NCBI GenBank assembly: GCA_028277765.1
Contig: JANQFQ010000086.1
Coordinates: forward strand, 1 to 64,000
Length of the DNA stretch: 64,000 bases
Reading direction: 5' to 3'
Source: Desulfobacterales bacterium
GTDB taxonomy: Bacteria; Desulfobacterota; Desulfobacteria; Desulfobacterales; SURF-7
A program made the translations under genes and the position numbers. The notes beneath the pieces were generated by a model. That model was not told where the DNA came from, made no database searches, and worked only from the letters and a program-made list of their open reading frames with translations. Below are positions 54,404 through 63,333 of the stretch, piece after piece; position 1 is the first letter of the stretch; each line of letters opens with the position of its first letter.

Positions 54404-54628
54404 ATGATGAAAGATAAAGTACAGGCATCCATAGATAAAATCAGGCCAATGCTTCAGGCTGACGGCGGGGATGTGGAACTTATCGATGTTGTTGACGGGA
54501 TTGTTAAGGTCCGTCTTCAAGGCGCGTGTGCTGGCTGCCCAATGTCCCAGATGACACTTAAAAACGGAATAGAGCAGCAGATTAAAGCAGATGTGCCGGA
54601 AGTGAAATCTGTGGAAAATGTTAGCTGA
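54404..54628 (+). CDS. NifU C-terminal domain (Nfu-type) Fe-S protein
   Basis: IDKIRPMLQADGGDVELIDVVDGIVKVRLQGACAGCPMSQMTLKNGIEQ. Confidence 0.94.
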   Translation: MMKDKVQASIDKIRPMLQADGGDVELIDVVDGIVKVRLQGACAGCPMSQMTLKNGIEQQIKADVPEVKSVENVS

Positions 54629-54708
54629 CCAGGTGTGAGTTAAACAAACCCATATAAAGACAAACCCTTTCAATGTTTTAATTGTTTTGGTAAGAACATA
54701 TAAAAAAT

Positions 54709-54783
54709 GTAGGGTGGGCTGTGCCCACCATCTACTGATTCATAATGTATGCTGACTTATTTGGTGGGCATAGCCCACCCTAC
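54709..54783. repeat. intergenic inverted repeat (GTAGGGTGGGC-type)
   Basis: GTAGGGTGGGCTGTGCCCACCA (54709-54730) and inverted copy TGGTGGGCATAGCCCACCCTAC (54762-54783), one mismatch. Confidence 0.85.
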
Positions 54784-54853
54784 GATGGTTGGTCACATTT
54801 CATTAAATTAAAAAAAATCAGACTTGATAATACATAACGTGTTAGGTTTTTGA

Positions 54854-55516
54854 TTAAGAGCTACTTTTGATCAATATACTCATAAGCGGTTGTTGAATTT
54901 CTTTATTTTTTTTTCTGCAAACATTATCTATTTTTATTTCAACATTTTTCCATGACACCAATTCATAAACGGCTTCTTCATTTCTAAGGTTCCCATAGTC
55001 AGCTGAAAAAAGTTCGCCTTTTATGAAATACATCCATCCTGTTTTATTGCCGGAAGACACCTGGAGGGTACATGTTTTTTCTTCTATTTCAATCAGCTGC
55101 AAGAAGGATGGCAGGCCAATACCGATCAGATTTCCTTTTGCTCTGGAATCGAATTCTTTAAAGATGCTTTGGGCAAGAATGTCCATGTCTATGGGTTTTG
55201 TAAAAAGCCTGGATGTCTTAAGGGCATTTTTTGCGGTATCAGTTTTAGGGATTTCAAATGCTGTCATAACAAAAACAGGTGTTTCCGGATAATGCAAGGT
55301 CATGTGGGCAATGAGTTCAAAGCCATCGATCAACGGCATCTGAACATCTGTAATGACCAAGTCAATATTTTTTTCTTTAAGAAGACGTGTCGCTTCCATA
55401 CCATCTTCAGCAGTTAAAATTTCAAAATCATCAGAATAGTTTTTTAGGACACGAGAATACAGACCGCGGGTGACGGTGTCATCATCTACAATGAGAATTT
55501 TTTTTGAATCTGGCAT
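54854..55516 (-). CDS. response regulator with C-terminal DUF4388-like domain
   Basis: KILIVDDDTVTRGLY, DLVITDVQMPLIDGFELI, LPSFLQLIEIEEKTCTLQVSSG. Confidence 0.88.
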   Translation of the reverse strand: MPDSKKILIVDDDTVTRGLYSRVLKNYSDDFEILTAEDGMEATRLLKEKNIDLVITDVQMPLIDGFELIAHMTLHYPETPVFVMTAFEIPKTDTAKNALKTSRLFTKPIDMDILAQSIFKEFDSRAKGNLIGIGLPSFLQLIEIEEKTCTLQVSSGNKTGWMYFIKGELFSADYGNLRNEEAVYELVSWKNVEIKIDNVCRKKNKEIQQPLMSILIKSSS

Positions 55517-55743
55517 TTATTGTCCTAGCCGGCACTCAATTAGCGTTTCATTTTTTAAACAGAAGAAGTGCCTTAAATTATAAGTTACAAGTGACTTAAG
55601 TTAAGGTGTTCTGCAAATTATATGTTAAAAATGCCAGCGCGGGGTGACACATAAATTCCGCAAGGGCTCGATTTTTTAACATTTATTTAAAAGTATAGCT
55701 TTTCTTAAAATCTGACTCTGTCTGTACGGTTAAATCTTATTTT

Positions 55744-56670
55744 TTACAATCCTCCCCGGTCATCCCTTGGTACTGTCAATTTCGCGTCGATAAAATCCTT
55801 ATGACCCAGGCGGAGAAGTTTTGATATGGTACGGATTTCTTCAATTTCATCATTTGATGTATTTTCAGAAGAATTAGCCACGCTAAACAGGGTTTTCAGA
55901 AAAGAGGTTCTTTCATTATAATCAGTGCATTTAAAAAAACTTCTGCACAGCCTGAAACGGTCAAGACCTTTTAATGCCTTTGAACAGGCGAGTTCAGTAA
56001 CAACAGAAGTCCTGTTTGCATCCAGGCCCCAATTTTCAGACAGGGCATTGTTGATGGCATTTTTTTCCTTTGGGGAAATATCCTTATCAACCCAGGCGAG
56101 CACAGCCATAATTCCAGCGGCAAGGCATAGTTTCCTGAGTTCATTGTCTCCAATATCATCAAAAGAGATCTCTTTAGAACTAATCTCTGTCTTTAATTTA
56201 AAATAGACTGTGTTTTTGATGAAATCCTCAATCCTCTCCTCCCGGCTTGGCGTGGTTCCCAGTTTCTGCCTTCTTTTACTAAGCGATGACTTTATGATAC
56301 TTGTCATTGTCTCCATGATACCGGTTTTTTTGCTGTCAATGGCTTGTAGTACCTCATCTAGAAAGGATTGTTCATCCTGGGTTACGATCCCGTCACTGCT
56401 AACAAGCCGGTCAAGGAATTCACGAGCATCGGCCTTGTCTTGATTACTTTTGATACTGGCGACAGCGTCTTCTATTAATTGCTGTGCCTCTTCCTCCTTT
56501 ACCGGGCTTTCCATGTATACTTCGATTTCAGGCCATTCTTCACCGGAAAGATCTGGGATGTTAAACAGGAGATCTTTAAACGCATTCATTTCATCATTGG
56601 AAAGTTCGCCGTCACTCCATGCAGCAGCGATGAGCACCTTTGCCAGTTTAATTGCCAATGTTTTTTCCAT
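55744..56670 (-). CDS. TerB-like domain protein
   Basis: KVLIAAAWSDGELSNDEMNAFKDLLF and LAWVDKDISPKEKNAINNAL repeats. Confidence 0.7.
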   Translation of the reverse strand: MEKTLAIKLAKVLIAAAWSDGELSNDEMNAFKDLLFNIPDLSGEEWPEIEVYMESPVKEEEAQQLIEDAVASIKSNQDKADAREFLDRLVSSDGIVTQDEQSFLDEVLQAIDSKKTGIMETMTSIIKSSLSKRRQKLGTTPSREERIEDFIKNTVYFKLKTEISSKEISFDDIGDNELRKLCLAAGIMAVLAWVDKDISPKEKNAINNALSENWGLDANRTSVVTELACSKALKGLDRFRLCRSFFKCTDYNERTSFLKTLFSVANSSENTSNDEIEEIRTISKLLRLGHKDFIDAKLTVPRDDRGGL

Positions 56671-56700
56671 TCATTGTTCCTTTATCAATATTTTTATCCA

Positions 56701-56815
56701 GTATCTCCACTAAAAAAGCAGCGAGATCTATGTTCCGCTACAACTAGTATCCCCGCTAAACAGCAGCGGGATCTATGCTTCGCTCCGACCAGCATCAAGG
56801 ATCTAGTATCTTGTT
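56701..56815. repeat. tandem copies (~46 bp) of a dispersed intergenic repeat
   Basis: GTATCTCCACTAAAAAAGCAGCGAGATCTATGTTCCGCTACAACTA then GTATCCCCGCTAAACAGCAGCGGGATCTATGCTTCGCTCCGACCAGCATC. Confidence 0.75.
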
Positions 56816-56878
56816 TTCCCTGAAAGACATATGCTTTATGAAAACACTTTACAAAAGCGTGTATTTCTGGAAACAAAA

Positions 56879-57484
56879 TTAATTATTCCCTTTATTCTCA
56901 AAATGCACAAAATCGATCAGAAAGACAGCACCCAGAAAAATTGCTTTTTGTTCTGCCGGCCATTCTGCCGGAAACATAACGCCAAAGTTGTCCGCGTCAG
57001 AAAAGCCTTCCTTCATCAGGCCGCTCCATTTTTTGGTAATCTTTCCCTGTTCACGCGACTGATCATCCATGATATTAAATGTCCAGGGGTGGAGTATGGG
57101 GCCAAAGAGTTGAAATATTTCCTTGCCGCTGGAATCCAGAACATCATAAATACGCCGGATAATTGAAAACTTCTTTTTGATCGTACCTAACAGTTTATTA
57201 TCCGGCCCATAGACATTTATTTCATGAAAATAAAACCTGAACGGCCGGACCACATGAATAACCTGCTGCTGATCAAGGGTCCGTACAAAAATTTCAAACG
57301 GACGCCATGCTTTCAAAAACATGCGCATTACTGTAGATCCCCCTTCTTCAAGGGCCATGTAAAGCTCGTTTCCAGCTTGGTCAAGCACAATATATTTATT
57401 TTTGGTTTCAAAGCTGGAAAGAATCTCTCCCCATTCTTTTTTCTGGCTGATAACAAGACTGTTAACAGAATCCAGGGACTTCAT
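56879..57484 (-). CDS. phospholipid scramblase-related protein
   Basis: RPFRFYFHEINVYGPDNKLLGTIKKKFSIIRRIYDVLDSSGKEIFQLFGPILHPWTF. Confidence 0.8.
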   Translation of the reverse strand: MKSLDSVNSLVISQKKEWGEILSSFETKNKYIVLDQAGNELYMALEEGGSTVMRMFLKAWRPFEIFVRTLDQQQVIHVVRPFRFYFHEINVYGPDNKLLGTIKKKFSIIRRIYDVLDSSGKEIFQLFGPILHPWTFNIMDDQSREQGKITKKWSGLMKEGFSDADNFGVMFPAEWPAEQKAIFLGAVFLIDFVHFENKGNN

Positions 57485-57530
57485 AATGCACCTCCTTTTT
57501 TTGTTTATGAAACCTAAGTTCAGGAAAGCG

Positions 57531-58616
57531 TTACCTGTTTAAATCTGATAAAATCGGGTCCATTGAGTCAACACATCCCCTGTGGATATGGGCTGCTTCA
57601 CGGCAGCCGCCGTCGCAGGTATTGTTCAGGTTGCAGTTAAAGCACTGCTCCGGCAGGTAGTCTTTCATCACAAACCGTTTCCAGTAGGGATTTATTTTTA
57701 ATTCATTTATTTGTGTCAAGTGGTTCAGTCTTACAGGGGAATGGTTGCAGACCCTTATGTATCCTGACGGGTCTATGACAAAAAAATCGAGAGCTGCTGA
57801 GCAACGGGTGCCGACGGTTAAATGTTTAAACCCTTCTTCTCCAATGGCACATTTCGGCAGCTCTGTGCCCACACTCCCTTTTCTTCCCGAAGAACTGAGC
57901 ACCTTTTCGGCGGTAGTTAACATTTCTGCAATGTCTTCCCTGTCAAGGCTCAATTTCTCTGCAAACTCAATGCCCCTTCCGCCCGGTATAAAACGGTTTA
58001 AAAGTATGGTATCTGCCCCGTTTAACAATGCCGCGGAAATAGTTTCATACAGTTCATACAGGTTCTGTTTGGTTACAGTAATACCGGCTGTCGTGGTGAC
58101 CCCCATATCTTTTGCCCTGTAAAACCAGTTCAAAACATTCCGGGCCTCTCCGTTCTTTGTATGCCAGGAAAAGGATTCAATGCCCGGCAGGCTCAGGCTT
58201 AAATTAACAGCGTATTTTTTGCACAACTTTAGAATGTCATCTGTCAGGACCTTGCCGTTTGTCAGCAGATAGAGTTTCGGTGGTTTTAATTCCTTAACAA
58301 GTTCTTTACCGGCGGTTTCTATATGGCTGGCATTAAGTCCGGCAGAAAATTCAATCAGCCCTTCAATCCCTTTTTTTAACAAAGGCTCTCCGCCGGTAAA
58401 GGCGATATTACAGACTCCCATCTCACAAAGGTTTTTAATCGTCTCTTTCCATTCTTTTATGGACAATTCTTTCAGTTTTTTAAAGCCATTATTTTTATCA
58501 TACCAGGGACAGGAACAGAAAAGGCATGAATGATTGCACTCATAGGTCATTTCCAGCACAGCCGTGGCCGGTAGGAAAGAAGGAGAAAGACATGATGTGC
58601 CAACAGAGATACTCAT
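57531..58616 (-). CDS. radical SAM protein with SPASM-like C-terminal Cys cluster
   Basis: CNHSCLFC, AFTGGEPLLKKG, C-terminal CNHS...CFNCNLNNTCDGGC; start set to ATG 58616. Confidence 0.88.
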   Translation of the reverse strand: MSISVGTSCLSPSFLPATAVLEMTYECNHSCLFCSCPWYDKNNGFKKLKELSIKEWKETIKNLCEMGVCNIAFTGGEPLLKKGIEGLIEFSAGLNASHIETAGKELVKELKPPKLYLLTNGKVLTDDILKLCKKYAVNLSLSLPGIESFSWHTKNGEARNVLNWFYRAKDMGVTTTAGITVTKQNLYELYETISAALLNGADTILLNRFIPGGRGIEFAEKLSLDREDIAEMLTTAEKVLSSSGRKGSVGTELPKCAIGEEGFKHLTVGTRCSAALDFFVIDPSGYIRVCNHSPVRLNHLTQINELKINPYWKRFVMKDYLPEQCFNCNLNNTCDGGCREAAHIHRGCVDSMDPILSDLNR

Positions 58617-58620
58617 TTCA

Positions 58621-59298
58621 TTATTTTCCTTGTTTACCTTTCTGGGCAATTCCCAGCAGTTCATGAAGACGGCCAGTATAATCTTTAAGAGGGACTTCAG
58701 AATCGTTAAAAGTTTTATGTTTGTTTTTTCCGGTAAAAAACTCATACAAAAGATTACAGTCATTGCTGGTGATATCCCAGACCGCATGTGCCTTGTCAGA
58801 ATTTTTATATTTAATGCTGAGTCCTAGCTGAGGGGTGTCTGTATTAGGAGTACATTTTCTGCAAAACTGTGATTCCAGAAGCTCAACATGAAAATCTTTG
58901 AGAAGCTTGACCGTTCTTCTGCATCCAGGAAGCTCTTTCAGGATAGCCTCTACGGTTTTGTATGAACCTTTTCCGTAGTTGGACTTTTCTTCTTCTGGTA
59001 CAGCATACAGGGTTTTTTCACCGCATAAAGGACAGACATATTCAGCTCTTAGGGGAGGGAGGGCCATCTTGTAGCACATGGCCCCGACACGTAAGTCTTT
59101 AGGCGGTTTGCTTTCAGCCAGCTGTTTCAGTTTTTTTGCAATTTCTTCTCTGGAGAGTACCATGGGAATACCTTCCTTAGTTTCATGCACACCGGTTCTC
59201 GCGTTGTTCCAGGTATCCGCGGCTTTGGAATCGGCCGGCATCTTAACCGTTATCAGTATCCCGAGAAAGAGGACAAATAGAAGAACAAAGAAATAATG
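58621..59298 (-). CDS. membrane-anchored/secreted Cys-containing hypothetical protein
   Basis: N-terminal hydrophobic segment MHYFFVLLFVLFLGILITV, then CPLCG, CRRC-like cysteines; ends 4 bp before the rSAM start. Confidence 0.7.
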   Translation of the reverse strand, partial: HYFFVLLFVLFLGILITVKMPADSKAADTWNNARTGVHETKEGIPMVLSREEIAKKLKQLAESKPPKDLRVGAMCYKMALPPLRAEYVCPLCGEKTLYAVPEEEKSNYGKGSYKTVEAILKELPGCRRTVKLLKDFHVELLESQFCRKCTPNTDTPQLGLSIKYKNSDKAHAVWDITSNDCNLLYEFFTGKNKHKTFNDSEVPLKDYTGRLHELLGIAQKGKQGK

Positions 59299-59360
59299 CA
59301 TTTTTAGTGGTTCCTTAAAAGATGTTTTCATTATATGATAATTGATTGTATAATCCACAA

Positions 59361-60002
59361 TTATTCAAGTTTCTTTTTACACACATACATGTGAACACTT
59401 CCAAAACCGCCTATTTCAATATCGTTATAATCAAACCCACCTTCAAGAAGGCTGTCCATGTCCCGGATAATGTCCCCCATTGCTTGCCAGAACCGAGTCA
59501 GGCGGGTGCCAGCCCAGTTTCTGTTTTTTGGATATGTTATATCAACAAGGACAAAAGTACCGCCAGGCTTTAGCACCCGTTTGATTTCAGACAGTGCCCG
59601 GACTGCGTCTGGATACCCGGACATGGCCATGGTGTTGATAATGGTGTCAAAGGTGTTGTCTTCGTAAGGCAGGTTTTCAACATTTCCCTGTCTCAGGTCG
59701 GCAGACATCCCTTTTTTTTTAATGTTTCTGCCCGCGACCTCAACCATTTTTGCATTATAATCAATTCCATGTATCTCAAGGCCTTTAGGATACCGGGTTA
59801 GCAGATATCCTGTGCCAAAGGAAACTTCTAAAAGACGTTTCCCCTTAACATGCTCAAGAGTGCGCGACAGCCACCACTTCCAGAAAGGCATTACTTTTAT
59901 CAAAAAATCATATAGTGGCGCAAACCTTGTGTAGAAACCGTCAAACTCCTTCTGAAAGGCTTCTGAATCATGAGGGTCAGGAGAATAAAGTGGTTTTACC
60001 AT
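59361..60002 (-). CDS. class I SAM-dependent methyltransferase
   Basis: LLEVSFGTGYLLTRYP, IHGIDYNAKMVEVA, FDTIINTMAMSGYPD. Confidence 0.88.
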   Translation of the reverse strand: MVKPLYSPDPHDSEAFQKEFDGFYTRFAPLYDFLIKVMPFWKWWLSRTLEHVKGKRLLEVSFGTGYLLTRYPKGLEIHGIDYNAKMVEVAGRNIKKKGMSADLRQGNVENLPYEDNTFDTIINTMAMSGYPDAVRALSEIKRVLKPGGTFVLVDITYPKNRNWAGTRLTRFWQAMGDIIRDMDSLLEGGFDYNDIEIGGFGSVHMYVCKKKLE

Positions 60003-60008
60003 GCTTCA

Positions 60009-60872
60009 TCATCCTTTTCTTTTAATCCCCATAATCTCACGGGCTTCATTAGGGGATGCTGGTTCTTTTCCGAGTATGTCTGCTACCTTTACAGCCCATT
60101 CTACCAGTTCATAGTTTCCTTTTGCCAATTCACCATTTGGGAGTCTTACATTGTCCTCAAGGCCGACTCTCATATGGCCGCCCATAATGCAGGACTGCAT
60201 AATTGCTTTAAACTCTTCATCAGCAACACCACAGGTGGTGAAATTGGAATCTTCAGGGAGTGCGTGCACAAGGGTTGTAAAAGCATCTGGCCTGAATTTT
60301 TGTCCGCCGTCAACTCCCCAGACAAAGTTAAAATTAAGGGGCCGGGTAAAAAATCCCTGTTTTTCAATAAGGAAAAAATTATCCAGGCCACCTAAGTCAT
60401 AGACCTCAATCTCAGGTTTGACATGGATCTCCTCCATTGCTTTGCCAAATTCTTCAAGCATGGCAAAGCTATTATCAAAAATAATTTCAAAAAATATTTT
60501 CCCGGTGTTCCGGTCAATCCTGCCGAAATTCATTGTGTTGGTGTTCAAAGACGCCATTTCAGGCTTAATCTCCACGATCTGTGTCAGCCTTTGTTCCGAT
60601 GTCTTGTTCCCGCCCACAGCTGAACTCAAATTCACGATCACATCAGGGCATCTTTCCTTTATGGCATCATGGGTAGCCCTGATCCTGTCAACATCATGGG
60701 TTGCCCAGCCGTCATCTTGTTTGGCGTGAACATGTACCATTGCTGCGCCTGCTTTATATGCTTTTTCCGCTTCATCAGCAAACTCCTCTGGTGTATACGG
60801 TACTGCAGGATTATTCTCCTTAAATGTGCCGGCGCCGGAAAGCGCGGCGGTTATGATGACTTTTTCTGACAT
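60009..60872 (-). CDS. beta-keto acid cleavage enzyme (BKACE, DUF849)
   Basis: VIITAALSGAGTF, GAAMVHVHAKQDDG, GGHMRVGLEDN. Confidence 0.92.
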   Translation of the reverse strand: MSEKVIITAALSGAGTFKENNPAVPYTPEEFADEAEKAYKAGAAMVHVHAKQDDGWATHDVDRIRATHDAIKERCPDVIVNLSSAVGGNKTSEQRLTQIVEIKPEMASLNTNTMNFGRIDRNTGKIFFEIIFDNSFAMLEEFGKAMEEIHVKPEIEVYDLGGLDNFFLIEKQGFFTRPLNFNFVWGVDGGQKFRPDAFTTLVHALPEDSNFTTCGVADEEFKAIMQSCIMGGHMRVGLEDNVRLPNGELAKGNYELVEWAVKVADILGKEPASPNEAREIMGIKRKG

Positions 60873-60896
60873 GTGAACTCCTTTGTAACAAACATG

Positions 60897-60960
60897 ATCC
60901 TAGGTGCTAGATGCTGGTCGAAGCAGCGCATAGATCCCGCTGTTATTTGGTGGGTATCCT
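60897..60960. repeat. copy of the dispersed intergenic repeat (inverted relative to 56747)
   Basis: GCTAGATGCTGGTCGAAGCAGCGCATAGATCCCGCTG. Confidence 0.7.
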
Positions 60961-60971
60961 TTGGCAGTACT

Positions 60972-61520
60972 TTAATAAATAGCCTCCAGATACGCTTCTT
61001 CAAGATTTTTTCTCCATTGTTTTATTTCTGCCATGGTATTGTTGAAGACTTCCTGTTCTTCAGGCCTCTTTTCTCTTAGAAGAATCATTTGCGATGGACA
61101 GATATACAAGGTACACATCCAGGGCCTTGCCTTTCTTGGAAGGCGGCAGCCCTGGGGGCCTATGTTCCTGCAGACGGTTTCTTTTTCATTAGTGGGCTGA
61201 GCTTCGGGTACGGGAAGAGCGCCTAAATGCAGAAAGAGCATATCCTTAAGGTCAAACCAGACAGTTGCCTTTAGGCAGCATGGGTCTGGACACATAAAAC
61301 AGGTTGTTGAACAAAGCTCATCAAGGATCGGAAATAGTGATTCCATTGAACGGTCTATATCCAATGCATATTTTCTGGCATTATCCATTTTTATAGCATT
61401 AAGGGTGATATGATAGTTTACAGAGTCAACTGCCTCTTGCCAACTGGCAGAAGTGCCCCAGGAAAGATGGAACTTGTTTTTAACAAAATCCTGTTCAACG
61501 ATGTCGGCTTGATTAATCAT
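60972..61520 (-). CDS. YkgJ-like cysteine cluster protein
   Basis: CSTTCFMCPDPCCLK ... CRLPRKARPWMCTLYICP. Confidence 0.72.
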   Translation of the reverse strand: MINQADIVEQDFVKNKFHLSWGTSASWQEAVDSVNYHITLNAIKMDNARKYALDIDRSMESLFPILDELCSTTCFMCPDPCCLKATVWFDLKDMLFLHLGALPVPEAQPTNEKETVCRNIGPQGCRLPRKARPWMCTLYICPSQMILLREKRPEEQEVFNNTMAEIKQWRKNLEEAYLEAIY

Positions 61521-61671
61521 AATAAAAAATGTGGGTTAAATAATTAAATTATCTGAAGTCTATAAATTACACAAAACAGACCGGTCAGTAAAGCGATAAA
61601 TGTTTTTTAGACAAATTAAAAAGAAATTGAATCAGTTGACAGAAAACAGTTTGCTTTGTAAAAATAAGCAC

Positions 61672-62049
61672 ATGAAAAACAAAAAAGGAATTCCACGGCT
61701 TATTAACGCGACGCGCTGCTCCATTATCGGCTTAAAAGCAGTTTGGAAAAGTGAAGAAGCCTTCAAAATAGAGTGTATACTCGCTTTTTTTATGATACCA
61801 GCCGGCATATGGTTTGGGGAAACCGCTGTTCAGCAGAGCCTGCTTGTGGGAACCTGTTTACTAGTTCTTATCACAGAGTTGTTAAACACCGGGATTGAAA
61901 CAGTTGTTGACAGAATTGGGCTGGAAGAGCATGAACTTTCAGGTAAAGCAAAAGATGCCGGGTCCGCGGCCGTAATGTTCAGCTTGATAACCGTCGTTGT
62001 TGTCTGGGGATTGATTCTGTATGAGAAATTTTACGGTGCAGGTGTTTAA
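61672..62049 (+). CDS. dgkA: diacylglycerol kinase
   Basis: LINATRCSIIGLKAVWKSEEAFKIE, ELLNTGIETVVDRIG, KAKDAGSAAVM; start set to ATG 61672. Confidence 0.92.
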   Translation: MKNKKGIPRLINATRCSIIGLKAVWKSEEAFKIECILAFFMIPAGIWFGETAVQQSLLVGTCLLVLITELLNTGIETVVDRIGLEEHELSGKAKDAGSAAVMFSLITVVVVWGLILYEKFYGAGV

Positions 62050-62214
62050 CAATCATTGATTTCAGTTAACACGAATCATCTTTTCCAGAAACAGGCGATC
62101 CTTATTCTTTGTAAGATATACAGTTAGAAAAGCTATAAAGCTGAGTTGAGTTGCAGGGTTATGAAATAACACCGCAACTTAAACGAAACTTATGCCATTT
62201 TCGGTATTAAATAA

Positions 62215-63174
62215 TTCATTACAATTGTCGTTATCTATCAAGGTGAATTCTGGAAAGAACACCTAAAAACAGAGAATACACATTTTGAGCCTTATTATCA
62301 CTGGCGAAGAGATGGATTCCAAGGCAAATATACTAATGTATCCGATGATGGAGTTAGACGTACCGTCGCATTAAGAAACCATAAGGATGCTAAGAGAGTA
62401 TTCATGTTCGGTGGATCTTCTTTATGGGGCACTGGCAGCAAAGATGAGCATACAATACCTTCCTTTTTACAATCATTATTGGGTGAGGATTATAAAATAT
62501 ATAATTATGCCGAAACGGGATATGTTTCAACGCAAGAATTGAATTTTCTGTTACATCAATTAGCAAAAGGAAATCTTCCAGATGCGATAATCTTTTATGA
62601 CGGAGTAAATGATGGGTATGTTGGCGTTTATTCACCCGCAATACCCAGAGGCGTCCATAATTTAAGAATGACATATAAAAATGAAAGAAAAGATAATGTA
62701 TTTATTGAGTTATATCATGCAAGCAACTATAAGAAACTCGTGGATTTTTTTTCTAAAAATCAAGCTACTAAAAAATGGGATGATGAAATTTCATCCAAAA
62801 TACAACTAAATTCGTCTTCAGTAGTAGAACTATATGAGGCACACATAAAGCAGGTGAAAGCACTGGGGAAAGAGTATGGTTTTAAAGCGTTCTTTTTTTG
62901 GCAACCAAACCTATTTAGTAGAACAAGAGACGGGCTCCCATATGAGGAGGCGATTATTCAGAAAGCTTCACCTGTCTTTGTGGAGTCTCAGCACCAAGTG
63001 TATTTAGATGCAAAATCTACCTTTAGTAATAGAGAAAACGAACAAATATTCTTTTTAGGAGACATATTTAATCAAATAAAAGAGCCCATTTACATTGATT
63101 GGTGCCACGTAGGCCATAATGGCAATGAAATAATTGCGAGGCGGATGTTCGATAATATTAAAGACTTTTTGTAA
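62215..63174 (+). pseudogene. SGNH/GDSL-like hydrolase, 5' end apparently missing or unusual
   Basis: MFGGSSLWGTG, IIFYDGVNDGY, DWCHVGHNGNEIIA; in-frame coding-like sequence upstream (FWKEHLKTENTHFEPYYHWRRDGFQGKYTNVSDDGVRRT) to stop at 62212 with no ATG/GTG/TTG before 62404. Confidence 0.55.
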
Positions 63175-63333
63175 TGATACTTTTGTGATATAAAGTTAGA
63201 AAATCGATAAAATAATATATTTATTTGTTTGTAAGCTTTCCTTCTTTTTTGGTTTATATTGTTTTGAAGGAAAACTCTTAATGAGTTTAGTAAAAAACAA
63301 AAGAAGACAAAAACAACCACAGGAGGATTGAAA

